Shown: positions 28,501 through 42,088, counted from the first letter of the stretch. The stretch: DNA of 64,000 nt from Membranipora membranacea (GCA_914767715.1 OU612068.1:18226001-18290000), one strand, 5' to 3'. Numbers and translations: made by a program. Notes: generated by a model not told the origin, from the sequence alone.

Positions 28501-31500
28501 AACATCACTTCCTTCGGCGTCAGGCGACCAATCCTCCCTTTGACCAGATGGTACATCACCAATTGCTGTGATTTTATCCGGGTTGCTAAGTGGAGTTGTA
28601 TTTGATTGTTTGCTTGGCGAGAAACTGTTACAGTTATCAAAGTTAGCTGGCGTGGGCTTCATATCTGTGACAGCATGATTTGCTGACTCCTCAGGGGGAG
28701 GTTTGAATTTTACAAGTGCCAATGGCTCTGCTGTAAATGTTTGCTGCTGTTGAGCAGAGGGTTCTGATTTGTTAACCGGTGTGACAAGAGGATTAGAATT
28801 CTCAGGGCTTGTGGGATGACTGTCTAGCGAGGTGTGATGGCTCTCCTGCGACAACGATTCTCTGGCCATCCGCCGCTTCTTGAGCGGCGTGACAAAGTCA
28901 GTGTGAGACGAGGAGGAGATAATAGGAGGTGCTGGTGCAGGAGTAGAGCCAGGGCTGACTGGTGTATCAGAGTGGGTCTGCGGTACGGCTGACATCCCAA
29001 CGTTAGTAATAGGTGCGGCGGTGATATTATTAGCGTCGGGAGGGGGTGATTGTCCGTTATTCACAGGGCTGGACAGAGCAGAGATACTCTGTTGATTAGA
29101 CGAATCTACTTCTTCCATCGCTTGCTTGAGCCATCGCTAATCAAAAAATAAAGACAAAAAAATGTAACTTTTTTCAATAACTATTACCTCAGCGACACTT
29201 GAAAAAACTGAGTGGCATGTAATAATTCCATATTCATAATCCTATTTAGAATGTGGATTTATTTGGATTAATACCAGATTATTTTTGATATAAGTTCCTT
29301 TATAGCAGAGGAAGCAGGAGTTTTATGATAGCAACATGGGCGATAAATCATCAGTATTACATTTTCTAAATTATTGTACGAACAATGTAAGAAATAAAAC
29401 CGCAGGAAAATTACATCTGCGTGAACCTGAATACCCCAAGAAGTCACACATTTGGCATACCAGAGTGGCACCATTAGCTCAGCATCAATTCAAAGATCAA
29501 CATATCATTAGCGTGGCGGATATACTATCATGAACCGGACATGGAATACACTATAGAGAATATTGTACCTTTTTTGCAGATCCCATGCTGGTATCTAGTT
29601 TTCTTGTGGGTACAGTAGGGGTTATCTGTGTTGTGTGGGAGTTACTTGACACACTATTTCTTCGTAAATGAGCCCAGCTGGATCCTGGGGAGGAGTTGGT
29701 TTTTACAAAGTCTATGCTATCTTCCATCGAGGTAGACACGCTAAGCGGCTTTTCTGTGCTTGCACGATCCAAGCCTTTCTCATGATACCATTCGTTCAGC
29801 AAATCCTGCAACACAACCAAAAAGCGTTATGTGATTCATTTTTGACAGTCACATAAAATTACAACAGAGCTATATTAGTGTGACAGTCAAGTTAACACAG
29901 TACAGATATGTAATCATATTTTTAGTTCTATTAAAAAACAACAGACCTGATGTTACAGGTGAGGCCACCTTATTATGCTAATTTATACTGTCACGGTGAC
30001 ATTTAAAGTCCAGACTGATGTTCAAATTTTGAAATACAAACAGCGCAATAAGCGAGCGTGGTCATAACAGCGTATAATTATAGAAAGTGCCGTCATATTA
30101 CCTTTTTGGTTTTTGGAAACCTGAAGCCATGGTTACTACTGCTGATGGTGGCAGGTTGGGAGGGAGCAGCCAAGGTGCCCGAGTGAGTACTGCCCACCTC
30201 GGCAGGAGCGGGTATATGATTGGATGCTGCCGGGATCTCATCGAGGCTCGTCTCGCATGATGCCGATGCTGGCGCTGATATCGCTGCCGATGCAGTAGCA
30301 GCAGCGCTGTTGCTGTTGTCATCCTGCTCGGCCTCCGATACAGGCTGACTGACAGTAGAGCTGCTAGTACGTCTCCTAGCTGCAGGACCACTCTTGTTCC
30401 TCCGACGCCTCGGGGCGGGTCGTGAGACGGTTTTGACAATTGGGACAGCAACAGGACTGATAACTTTGGCTACAGGAGGATCTACTTGACTACTTTCTAA
30501 CTGGGCAGTCGGACTTTCTTTCTTCTCGGTGATTCTTTGCAGAGCTTCTTTGCGTCTCTCTTCTCTTTTTTCCATCTTCTCAAATGCTTTCATGTAAGCC
30601 TCGATTTTCTTCTCTTCGCGACTCTACAAACAATCCACCCTCAATTATATAATTACGCTTGGCATTCAGTCACAACAACATACCTAGGCTTTTAAATCAT
30701 GAAAATAGAAATAATAAGTGAACATGGTAGAAACAGCGAATGTGATACTTTCTTGGGACACCATCCGGTTAAATACGGCCCTACCCTTATATAGTGCTAT
30801 CATCAAATTATCATCATAAACACTGTTAATTTAAATCTAACCTAGAACAAAAAATTAAAGTCTATTATTGTCTTAGAATTGAGCACTTTAAGTCTAGCTT
30901 GACGCTGTAATAGCCGATGAAGGCAAGAGTAGGTGTTCACACCAAATAAACTGAAGTTATGGTAGGAAGTTACATAATTGACTTATCTATGCCAGGCACT
31001 ACCCACAGAGCCAGGATAACTTGTTTTCTTTCATTTTCTAATGCAATAATACATACTACATACATATATAATAGCATAGGATATACCACATACCACGCAT
31101 AGAATATAATAGCAATATAATAGCAAGACATTAAAATTAAAGTAGACTTTAATTATACTGAAATATTATTGCAGAATATAGGGTAAGGAATACAAATGAG
31201 AGGAGTAGCTGAATTAATAAAGTGGACAAAATCTATTTACTGACCAATCTTCGGGTCTCCTCGTGGGCTGCCTCTGTAGTAGGGGACTTCAGATTCTCAG
31301 CTGTGGGCTTCCCATTTGATGACCTTGGGCCCTAAAATGCAAAAAACCGGCTAACATAACAACATGAAACTTCGGTTGGGAAATCATGGAATGCAGCAAA
31401 ATCTGGGATTAACAGGCCATCTTAACTCAAATTATTCACTTTTTGCCATTATATAATTTGGCACTCATATCATATTCATAATCAGCGTAGGCAGATTGCA

Positions 31501-34500
31501 GGTGTTATGAATTTTTTATTAAGTCTGTTGGTCATCAAATTCTCAATGAAACTGCCTCTGAGATGATATGGTATCAGTTATTTTCTGACAAAAAGGAATA
31601 CAGCCATAAAGTGAACCATTCTTCTTAATTACAACGCCTTCATTGTTTCCGACACAGTGGTTTATCAAAGGGGCTTGTGTCCAGCAAAAAATATAATGCT
31701 TGCTCACACAACATAGTAATTATCACTTCTCAACTATTATTGTGAAACTAAATGATCTTTGTTTAAACTTTCACAACGATCACAAGATAGCTTCATTATC
31801 TTACACTACAGTAATCCCTCTCAAAGTTCCTTGCAATTGATGACGTATGCAAGAAAAATTTGCAGTTGATTGCAATTCATGACACACGAACTGCAGGAAA
31901 CATTGACATTATCGAGTCACTGACGTAAATATTCGGCAATGATTCCCAAGTCAGCTTTGCAATACAAAGTTAAAAATATCAACCTGATGAAATGGGACTT
32001 TCCTGTTCCGTGAGCGGACATGCTCACCCCACATACTATCACTCTCAATAAAGGCTCATTCTAACTCAAGAAACCCCCAGACAACTGATATTTTTGAAGT
32101 CACCCATAGAATTTCTGAGTTATAAGATTTAAAAAAGTTCTTACCACAGCTTGTCGGCTTTCCAGACTATTGTCTGGAATTTGCACTTTGAGTTGCTCAT
32201 GAGTGCCTCTTTTAACTGGTGTGGCGTCGGATGGTTTGGAGCTGTCGGTTATTATCGCAGAGTTGCGTTTCCCTTCTAATCCGTGATCCCCAGTGCCTCC
32301 AGACTGTGAATGTGTCCTCTTCAGCTTCCGGGCAGCCTTCCTTACAGGACATTGAGATCGGGCGCAGGCGCACTCCACACAGTAATCACTGAACAAATAT
32401 GAGACAATATCATGAGTTGGGAGTTGTAGCCTCTCTGACATCATCATACATTAATAACATAACTCCAAGGTGTAGGTGATGCACAATAATAAATTGTTAA
32501 CTACACTAGAGGAGTGAAGTATGAGGAAATGTTAGCCTTCTCGTACAAGCTTGAAATAGTGAAATTTATTGCCAGCCAACATTCACTCACTCTATTCAAT
32601 TAATATAAAGCTAGCTGAAATTAGTGCTGGCTATCATGAATTCAACCCAAAATAAGCTATACTTAACTCAAGCTAATACTGACTCCGCTAGGAAAAACCC
32701 TGCAGACTGTTCAATAAAGATGTTCACAACCCATGGAATTCTGGATTAAAAGGGTACACTTGAAAAAAGGGATCTACATGAATACATAATTGATTTTTAT
32801 AAATATCAGGGATGATGGCTTTGGCAGATAAAACATGCCAGCGCACATAACCAGGTGTTGTTGTTCTGGAAACACAAGCATGACGTAATGTATAATACAA
32901 ACACTTACCAAGATTTAAAGTCAAAGTCAAATGGAATGGTGACCTCTGTGCAAGATGAGATTTCCTTTACAGAAAATAGAACTAGATGTATCTGTCCATT
33001 CTCTATGACGTGCCGCACCTGAAACACAGATGAAATACATTAACATTGACGTTGCGAGAGTAATACTAATTTCAACCAAGGAGTAAGAGTTACTCTAACT
33101 CCTTGTTTCAACCAGAGTGATAATTTTCTGCCAAAATGTACCAAACAAATTTTAATCTTATCTACAACAGGCAGTTAGGAAAATAAGTCCCAAATCCCGT
33201 GAGAAAGAAGTTGTCTCCTCATTTGAAGACGTGAGAGGACAATTCTATATTAACTTGTTCATTACGTTCTGAGGAAGCAGGGAGGGTGGGATCCCACCCT
33301 CCCTGGAGGAAGTAGCCAATAATATAGTCAAGGGTCATTTTCCAGTAATTTTTTGTCGATTTAATAGTACCACACACCTATTTTGACATTTTATAAGGAT
33401 CTGTTGTCACATCTACCAAGTGTTTATATCATATTCAAACAGGAATGTGTTGCTAAAGACAATGGGCTAATCAATTCACAAATTAATCCTCAGTCATATT
33501 TGACAGATACATGGTACATACCTCTGCATTTGGTACACATGACCTTTGTACAAATCTCGCTTCATTCCCAAATGAAGATGCATCAACGCAAATCTCCAAT
33601 CCATCCCACTGATCATAGAATAACACAAACGGTTGTGGCCTGCAAAACAATGACATAATTATAAGATCAAAAACCAAGATTTTATTGAGTACTAAGAAGT
33701 CGTATTACTCCATTGAGCAAACAGGAAGTATAGCAAAAAATCATGCATAAAATATTTTGTCCTTTTTATTAATCTCCATTGCATCAATTACTCATTTGTA
33801 TTGTGAAACAACCAATGTAAAGCGTTTTTGTTTATGTAAGAAAGAAAAAAACATACCGCTTATGAAAATCGTTCTCCTGCAGGAACTGTTGTTGTAGCAT
33901 GACTTTGCCTTTGAACTCCATAAGAGCCTGCTCAGCAGGTATCACTGTGTCCACCTCCAGTCCTCGTTTCCCGTTGTTAAGTAATTTGAGCTGGCAACGG
34001 GGCCTGTCGAGTTCTGTCAGCAAACTAGGCAACTGAAATAATACAAAAATGATTTGGTAGATCAAAAAAGTGCCATTGACATGCTTAGAGAATGTTACCA
34101 GTACCATTGCACCCTTAAAAGTATTATATTATGGAAGACATTGCTTCGGAAACTACCAATTATTCAGAAATGATTATTGTTGTGAAATTCTGCATGAAGG
34201 AAGTTTATAGGACTTGGCATCTTTATTGTCTAGTATTTGTTTTGAGGAGTTGTCTAGTGCTGACCTGTTGGTAGATAACTCTCAATGTTCACACTATAAG
34301 GTCGTGAAAATGAGGACTGAAGAATCAGGAGAAAGACTGAGAAAGCAAAGGAAGGCAAGTTAATATTCAGATATCAGATGGATAAATTAGCGAGGCCCAA
34401 AGACAACAGATTATATGCAGATATGAGAAAATGCCCAGGCTGAGCTAGAGTTTGAGCACCAAACCTCATGTTTGAAGAAAAGGATGTTTTGAGGGTGAAG

Positions 34501-37500
34501 ACTAGAGATAGATGGCTACCAGGGAGCTTAGTAGAGCAACTGTAATCGGGACTCGATTCCCCATACACCAAGCAAAACAATTCCCAAATCATCTATTGGA
34601 GCGATAGCATTGCACCTCGGCATGGAGTTTGTCCCAGACCCAGTGTTGGAGAGATCTTTAACCTGAACTGCAAGGTCTGCATACCGATAAATTGTGATGT
34701 TTGGGGCTGTCTCTGCTTGAGATTGACAAGCACATTCACCTGATGCCTTTTTCGAAACAACCTGGTAGCCAACTAGAAACTATAACAATGACGGGTAGTT
34801 AAATCAAGAGGAAAACATTCACGACTAACAATGAATCAAACAAAATCACAGACAGGTTAAGATATATACAACAAACAACTAATTGAAAGAAATGCCTGGG
34901 TTTGAAAGGACCTAACAATGGAAGTTGAGCGGTCTTCATCACTTCATGGGTTTTGTTGTTTTGCAATTTGAGAACACCCTTGTCAGAGTAATCAAAACAA
35001 TCTAGCTGTGATGATAGGTTTTGTAAAGAGAAACATTCAACAGTCCTCATTTCACATCAACCTGGTGGAAGGAGTTTCAAAACAGGATGAAGTGGCAGGA
35101 GATATAAATAGTGGGCAGAGGCAATGTAAATAATGAGCAAATGAACGCATAGGCCTGGTTTATCGCCAAGCAAACTGGGAACAGCAATAACCTTGAGACA
35201 CAACGCACAGGTTTTGACCAGTCAGTGGTGTCACAAAGCATGACACATGAAATCTGATAGTGGAGTTGTGATCGGAAAAACTCTGTAGCCTCAGCGCCAA
35301 TTCTGAGAGATAATGAACACCAGAGATTGCAAATCAATCGAGACCAGTCAGGTTCTTAGCTTACACTCTATGACTGTTAGTGTCAGTTTCTGGTTTGAGA
35401 AAAAGATACAAATATAGATCCACCCACCTTATAGGCTTGAGAAGATTTGTAAGAGTTAAGAGACTGTTGTATATCTGTGCTGTACTGGTTCTCGGTGGCT
35501 TGTTCATACGGAACTGTCCATGATGATTCCTCAGCATCACCATCGACTGATAGTAGTACTGTGTCAGTACTGTTACCTTTACCCTGTCTCTATAAATTAC
35601 AAAACATTAAATTGCAAAAGTCAACACCACAAAATGATTTTTTTCTTTACAATGCACCAAGGGGCCTACAGGTGTGTGTATGTGTACTCCTGTAAACTAC
35701 TGTTACTTGGCTTTTTTGTCTACATGATAAGCAAAATGATTCCCAGTTTCAATGACCAACATATACAAGGTACATTTTGGGAGGGACATTTTTCAATGCA
35801 AAAGTACATAATTAATGCCTTTGTTAGGTGGTTGCTTTGGCGAGCCTACCATTTAGATTTGAATCTGCAGCCAAAGGCGTTGTTATCACATTGGTCGCAA
35901 TGTTGGTATTAGGTGGCAGTGAGCATAGAATCCAGGCATATTATCGTTTCAAGTGAGTGATAACCTGAGCATCTGGCGATTGTTTGAATTGGCCTGAAGC
36001 CAAGTCCAAACAAATTTGATAGTCATATGACGAATTAGTTAGAGTGATTTGAATGTGGGAATGTGTAATAGTCACCAACATAACCAGCTAGTAGCAAACA
36101 ACTCTAGTTGGAACCACAATATGATAAGGTAAATTTTGGACTACTGAACTTTGCTAGTAATCTACAGTATTCGACAAAGCTACTGGATCGTAAACAACAC
36201 CGCAGCTTCAAGTTCAACCACCTCATATTTCGTTTATGAGTCAAACAACGCTTTCCTCATTTTACTCGACATTTTTTTGGTTAGAAAAATGCAGTTCACT
36301 TTTCATGGTTGATTTGGTTCTAAGATCGTGTATTTCTATAATTGAGCAGTAAGAATTACCTGCTCCCTTTACAAAGCTTTCAACCATGACTACATTGACT
36401 GGCAACAAACAATCCAGTTTAAGATAGCACTAATACCAATCTAATGAGGGCATTGTGTGCATATTGGCAAAGCGTTTTCTCCATTTATATACCTTGTTTG
36501 TCACAAACTGAAGCTTTCCTTTTACTTATTAATAAGCTCCTACCAAGCGGAATGGCCATATTGGCAACAGGGTTTGCATAGTAAACAGCGGGTGTAGTGT
36601 TCCAATTCATTCATTATTAATTCTTTGTCAAGCAGTTACCCATTGTTCTAACTTTCAATGGTGAACCACTGCCAAAGGCAAAGCTTAGCTTACCCTACTA
36701 CGCAGTGCAGGGGCAGTAGATTCCAAAGTGACTGCCTTCTTCTTCACCATTTGTGTTATAACAGTTCCATTATTGCCGCCAGTCAATTTCTTATTATTCT
36801 TTTGTTGCGCTTTGCTCTTATTTGTTCGCAAGTTCAGACTGCTGGGTCTCTTGGCGTTGGCATTCTCGTCTTCGCTAGTCGAGTTATTCCGCATTAATTC
36901 CTCAAGCTTGTTTTTCTGGATCATCCGAGCTCTCACTTTTGAGACTTTCCTCGGCATGCATTGTTCACATGAGTATTCTTCAGGGATGTTACCTCGGTCT
37001 ATGCCCATACAGTCTATGTGCTGCCACACTCTGATAAAATATAAAATCTTTCGTAGATTTCTAACGATGCATAACCCTAATCAAGAGTATTCAACCACGT
37101 TGCAGAAATTCAAGTTTTTTTACCATCACAAAAACAACTTATGAAAAGGGAGGTTTAGTGATGAACATGTTTCATACAGAATTTGAGATAGGAGCTTTAT
37201 AGTTCATGAATCTGATACGTAGGCCTACAATGTTCCTCAAAATGGGACCACTATCTCCAATCAAGAAGAGTGTTATGCGGTCAATGGTAGCAATTTGGCG
37301 AGGAAGAAATACAGGCCACACCTATGAACAGTGGTTAAAACCATTTGTAATTTTGTACGATAACTTATAACTTAGCCTCATACATATAGACTTGAATGTT
37401 AAAACTTACTGGCATTGGTCGCAGCAGATCATGAAGCCATCATCATGGGTAAAGTTACAGATACATCGAGTAATACTGTCAACATAATCCCCATTCTGAT

Positions 37501-39839
37501 CATCCTCTGATTCTGGGGTGACTGGTACAGGTTTAGGAGTCTCTGAGTGCGTAATCACATCTTTAACTGGAGTAGAGGGAGTTTTAGTCACCTGCTGCCT
37601 ATTCGCTGATGACTGACGCTTAGCAGGTTGTTTCTTCTTCCTTTCTGGTACGGCTTTGTTTGGTTTTATGGACTTTAAAGCCTCTACATCAAAACTCTTA
37701 CCAGTTTTCTTGACTACCGGAGCCTTGCTACCCGGACTTGGCGGTGGTGTTGGTGGGGGCGGTGCCCCATAATTGTGATCCTAAAAAGAAAGAAACACAG
37801 TGTGTAATGGGCCTATCAGTGATGGACTCGGATTTGGAACACCGTGGCTCATAACATGAACTCAATTTGACATAATTACAAGTTAGGGATTTGGTTGCTT
37901 AGGCAAAGTAGAAATTAAACATTGAGTACTTAAAAACCGCAAAAAATAACTTATTCAAACTTGGGCGGTGACTAGACTTTAACCACAAAATGATAGCAAG
38001 ATGAACCTGTAAACCACAAATACACTAGAGAGTCAACAGTGCACTGCAATCACACCGACCATGAGATGTCTATCAAATGAAAGAAAATATGACAGCTGTC
38101 ATTGTTCGGGAAGAACAATATCACTCTCCGCTTGACTCGAGGATGTTGCGATCGAATCAACTCATATCACAGCAGAACTACCGGGTAGAACAACACAATC
38201 GAAACAAAGTCAACCACTCTACCTATTAGATTCTTCCACAACGCTACTGACAACTGTTTATACAGGGAAGTATACTTTATGTCAATAACGGTCAAGCTAC
38301 AATGGAAGCAATTTTCTTTGTCTCATCATTTGCTAAATTCTTACTATAACCATCCTAACTCAACCTTTTTTTGTGTTGGATCTAGATTTAAAGAGTTGTG
38401 GAACAGATCACAAACCTGATGAATTTCAAAAGAACAATCTCATATTCATTCAACTTTTCATGTCAAAGTACTGATGAAGGAATAGAACTGAGCCGTTGCC
38501 TATCTACCAGTCTGCCTATCTACCAGTATCGACCACCTTCATACATCATTCCAACAAGATCACTTACCACATCATCATCACAATCGTCCATATCAGGTCT
38601 CAAGTGCATTGCAAATTCTATCCAACATTTATCCTTCACAATATGTTTGTAAACACCATAGGTAGAGTGCTATCCAATCTTGATATGTTCCAATCACATG
38701 TTGTGATACTGTAGACTATCCGATGTAAAAGTGTTAGTTGTGTCGCCCACTAAATAGTGTCAATATCTTGATATCGCAGGCAGTAATCATATGCCTGACG
38801 TACCAGTGTTAGTAGAAGGACACTGCAACGCCTTACTAGTAACATCCAAACTAAGCATTCACATCAATGATCGATCAATAGTAAGGTTCAGGTAAAGCCG
38901 CTAACTTCAAATATGTCAGGGGTGGCAACTTACCTGATAAGGTAATCCGTAGTTCGAGCTATATGATGATGGAGGGTAACTCTTCCAATCACTGTTTGGG
39001 CTCAGATCAGCTATTGGTGCCCTATAAAATAATGTTCTGAATATAACAACATTTTCAAGAATTTAGTACACTTTACATAATACTACCATGTTGGAAAGTA
39101 TAGCCTTCATATTGAAGTGACATGACTACCCCTATCCTGATAGCTATTTATGGCTTGATTCAGATAGTAAATAAAGGCATTACTACTAACAAAGCATGAT
39201 GTACAATCTGAAAACCATTGGATGAAGAATGTTTTTTCAGCCTTTCACATCAAATTGTATTCACTATTACTAACCACACAAAAGAGTGAACACTTTTCTG
39301 ATTGCATTCTAAAGGGTGTTTGCATTCTTTTATAGCCTGCCATTATTGAGTCATTGAGTAATGATTTTTTTTCACATTACGATTTACTAGCATAAGATCC
39401 ATTGAAACACCACAATCGAGTTATATCGGTACTGTGTACAGGTTCCGATGATGTTATGGTGATGAGACTCGACAGTGCTTGTTGTGTAAAGATCAGTTTA
39501 TTTATACTCCTCTACTAATCAGTTGGCCATCGCTAGACTAGTTACCCAAATGTTTATCCTGAACAGCAGTAGGCAATTTGATTTTTGCAATCACCAGTCA
39601 TAGTGTGCGCTTAATATCTGTTCTCATCAAAATAGATGTGTATGTATGTATGTGTGTATTTATTTGTTTGATGCAATTAGCGAGAGTACATGCATTAATT
39701 ACAGACAAAACAACATGAATCGGTAGGGCAACTTTAGATCTCACAGCTGCAGTAGGACAGAGACTTACCCCGTGTTCCCTATTTTGAGGATGCCTTCAAT
39801 ATTACCAATATCGTAACTAGAATCGTTTTCAGATGTCAT
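22561..39839 (-). CDS. KMT2E: KMT2E/MLL5-like PHD-SET chromatin protein, complete
   Basis: Nineteen coding exons join in phase to 1531 residues: 39769-39839, 38934-39021, 37410-37780, 36694-37030, 35428-35589, 33857-34032, 33522-33639, 32909-33018, 32145-32388, 31245-31331, 30102-30623, 29569-29805, 28423-29136, 27053-27676, 26216-26396, 25755-25856, 24802-24981, 23611-23760, 22561-22682. DHNY (54-57) is the HCF-1-binding motif of human KMT2E, and a proline-rich stretch follows. The PHD finger spans about 158-201 (CIC, CCDQC, HIDC, CEQC); in KMT2E it binds H3K4me3. The SET domain (about 353-480: [33 protein letters not shown]) lacks the NHSC form of active SET enzymes, as in KMT2E/SETD5, and a Cys-rich post-SET follows. 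Other family segments are [43 protein letters not shown] and [16 protein letters not shown]. It is probably the single ancestor-type copy of vertebrate KMT2E and SETD5, acting as a nuclear chromatin regulator. Confidence 0.94.
33077..33105. repeat. Near-perfect 29-nt palindrome flanked by an 8-bp direct repeat
   Basis: Two 14-nt arms with one mismatch around a central base; the arms begin CAAGGAGTAAGAGT. TTTCAACC lies on both sides (33070-33077, sharing one base with the palindrome, and 33106-33113). It sits in the KMT2E-like intron between 33018 and 33522. It could be a hairpin-forming element or the remnant of a tiny insertion. Confidence 0.75.
33278..33305. repeat. Perfect 28-bp GC-rich palindrome in a KMT2E-like intron
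   Basis: Fourteen base pairs on each side of a central GGGATCCC match exactly; the left arm is CAGGGAGGGTGGGA. It is a strong G/C island in AT-rich intron. It lies about 170 bp from the palindrome at 33077-33105, in the same intron. Confidence 0.9.
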
Positions 39840-39864
39840 CTCTCTTGAATAACTTGTGCATCAT
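39829..39864 (-). promoter_or_regulatory. Upstream ORF overlapping the KMT2E-like start codon
   Basis: In the exon that starts at 39865, two tandem ATGs (39864-39862 and 39861-39859) precede the chosen start at 39839. They open an 11-codon frame ([11 protein letters not shown]) that ends at TGA 39831-39829, out of frame with and overlapping the main start. Such an arrangement usually lowers main-ORF translation. The main start is chosen because only its frame joins in phase to the next exons. Confidence 0.5.
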
Positions 39865-39865
39865 C
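39840..39865 (-). other. 5' UTR part of the KMT2E-like second exon
   Basis: An acceptor (TTTTCAATTGCCAG, minus strand) precedes 39865, so the start-codon exon has 26 nt of leader joined to an upstream noncoding exon. Confidence 0.6.
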
Positions 39866-41507
39866 CTGGCAATTGAAAAACAAAATGGTCAAATAAAATC
39901 TAGGCCATCATCCATTGCCTTTAGCATAGAATGTCGCAGGTCAAATTATCAACTTTACCTGATGTACATCAATTAATTTATGCACAATACTAACACTCAT
40001 GAACTCGCATACACCATGCTAATGTGACAGATTTGTGCCAATTTTACCCAAGACAATAGAAGATCACTCATTTGCCAGAGACTGACAAAGTTTATAACCA
40101 GGAAGAAAAAAGAGACAAGTTGATTGCTTTGAGCTGATTGCAAATGCTACTGCAACCGCATGGTGGTACCACCAAAATGATGAATCAATTATAATCAAAT
40201 ATGTATAAAATCATATCTAATTCACCTAATGTTATGGAAAAAACGCACTCTGCATGCAAGCTTCTCTAGTCGATAAACACGACAGGAGAATGGTCAAAGG
40301 TCCTTAAAGCTTTCTAGTCAAACCAGTATTTTATTTATTCAAATACATCATCAACCACTGACAAATCTGAAATGGCTGAACTCCATTAACGGCTTTCACC
40401 AAACGGGTTCACTGAGAAGCAATACTTCATAATTGGCTAAACAATCACTGTCTACACCACTGTTATCCTGTAAGCCTCTCTACAGAATTGTGAGCATCCA
40501 CAATATATCATATAACAATACATCAATAATCTACATGGTTGTGTTAAATGAAATTTAATACAAGCACCTGGCACCATTACATATTGGCCTGACTACTGTC
40601 AAATGTGCTAGTTTTACCACCACAAGTGACAGCATAGAGCCTATCAATACTGGTATGTAAAATACCATACAGGCTTAGTATACATCCGATAATAATGAAG
40701 AAAACTATCAACACTACGTTAGACTAGTAACTCTTGTATTGTATATGGTCAAGAGGAAAAGTGCTGTCTTTATTTGGATCTAGGCTATAAAAAAAAGTCA
40801 CTACACCTACACAGGTTCAGATTGTTATCTACAGCATAATAACAGCTACGTCACACCAACCAAGGGATGTGATCATTACTAGATCAGGCAATCGTTCACT
40901 TAGAACAGAGTGTAGTTCCACCAAGCAAATCAATGAACACTATGGAAAAGGGTGAGGTTTGCTTGCCTAGAAAAGAATCATTGTCTATCGAGTAACGGTT
41001 AAACAAAATTTATAGCTGAGACACCTGCTGTTGGCCTACTGTAACTCCTTGGAATTTGCTGGATCTATGTTGAAGACAGATAAGAGCCTCGCCACTCACT
41101 CAGGTATACAAATCCAAGACCAATATATTATATCATAATATATATGAATGACTGAGCCTCTGGCCAAGTCCCTGACCTTGTTCTTCTTGGTCGGGCTAAG
41201 CTTTGGCTGAGTAAGTTAAGCCAGGTTTACCACACAACACCCATACATACATACATAGGCATGCATAACATCATGTCTCAGTACAACAAACCTTCAAACT
41301 GACCCAAGATAATATGATTAGGACAGGCAATGCTTACTCAGTTACTATTTCTTATAGCCTAACACTAACAGTGAGTCAGTAAGTTCACTGGAGTAGTGAG
41401 TGAGTGACTAACTAAATTTCTAATTATTTTACTACTTTTGACATTCTCTCTGATTCACAACACCAAAAATATATCTCATGTGACATTGCAAGTTATTTTA
41501 TACATAC

Positions 41508-41660
41508 CTTTCACTCAAAATAAGTCTGTTGATTAGTTATGCTTGGATTTCTTCACTGAAAAAGTCTTTCTCATTACTAAAAGTACGTTATTGGTCATTC
41601 AACCTGATTTCAGCTAAAATTGCTCTTCTTCTCCAATACGAACAGCTATGGCGACCAACG
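41508..41660 (-). other. Probable noncoding first exon of the KMT2E-like gene
   Basis: On the minus strand, GAGTGAAAG is followed by donor GTATGTAT, giving an exon end at 41508. The sequence upstream is short, less AT-rich near 41.64-41.68 kb (TTCGGCGAATTTAGTCG) and lies 1.6 kb before the acceptor at 39865. It has only short ORFs. The right limit (transcription start) is a guess. Confidence 0.45.
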
Positions 41661-42069
41661 GAGTTCGGCGAATTTAGTCGTTTAAACACGGTAACTCTCT
41701 AAAAACATGCATTTTTTCTCATAACTTTTGGAAATACTAAAACAAATTAATATTTAATAAGTGGACTACAAAATTTAAGATTTTTGAGCATTCTTTAAAT
41801 TACTGCACTTGCTAAATCTGGTACACTTTTATGTTTTTTAATCAAATACAGTTTTTGAAGGCTATACAAGAATTCAGATTAGTTTCACTTTAGGAAAAGT
41901 AAAAAAGTTACTAAATCTCCCATCTTCTTCCTGGAAACAAAGGCCTGCCATGGAAAATGAGAGCTACTAGTGGTAGAATTAACTGCTCATCAATTGGTCT
42001 TATAGGGTGGGTGGGTGCGTAGATTGGCATACTTTGATTATAAATACCACATTATCCTTTCTACCATTA

Positions 42070-42088
42070 GCAAGGAGTTACTCCTTGC
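42070..42088. repeat. Short perfect palindrome, CAAGGAGT type
   Basis: Nine-base arms (GCAAGGAGT and its complement) around one central T. The same arm word opens the intronic palindrome at 33077-33105 and, one base shorter, the one at 42998-43012. Confidence 0.7.

Noticed and set aside
30098-30451. Open frame of 117 codons
   Set aside because: Shadow of the KMT2E-like exon 30102-30623 in another frame on the same strand.
34799-35050. Minus-strand open frame of 83 codons inside a KMT2E-like intron
   Set aside because: No good acceptor precedes it, and the flanking exons (35428 and 34032) join in phase without it to give the expected family sequence.
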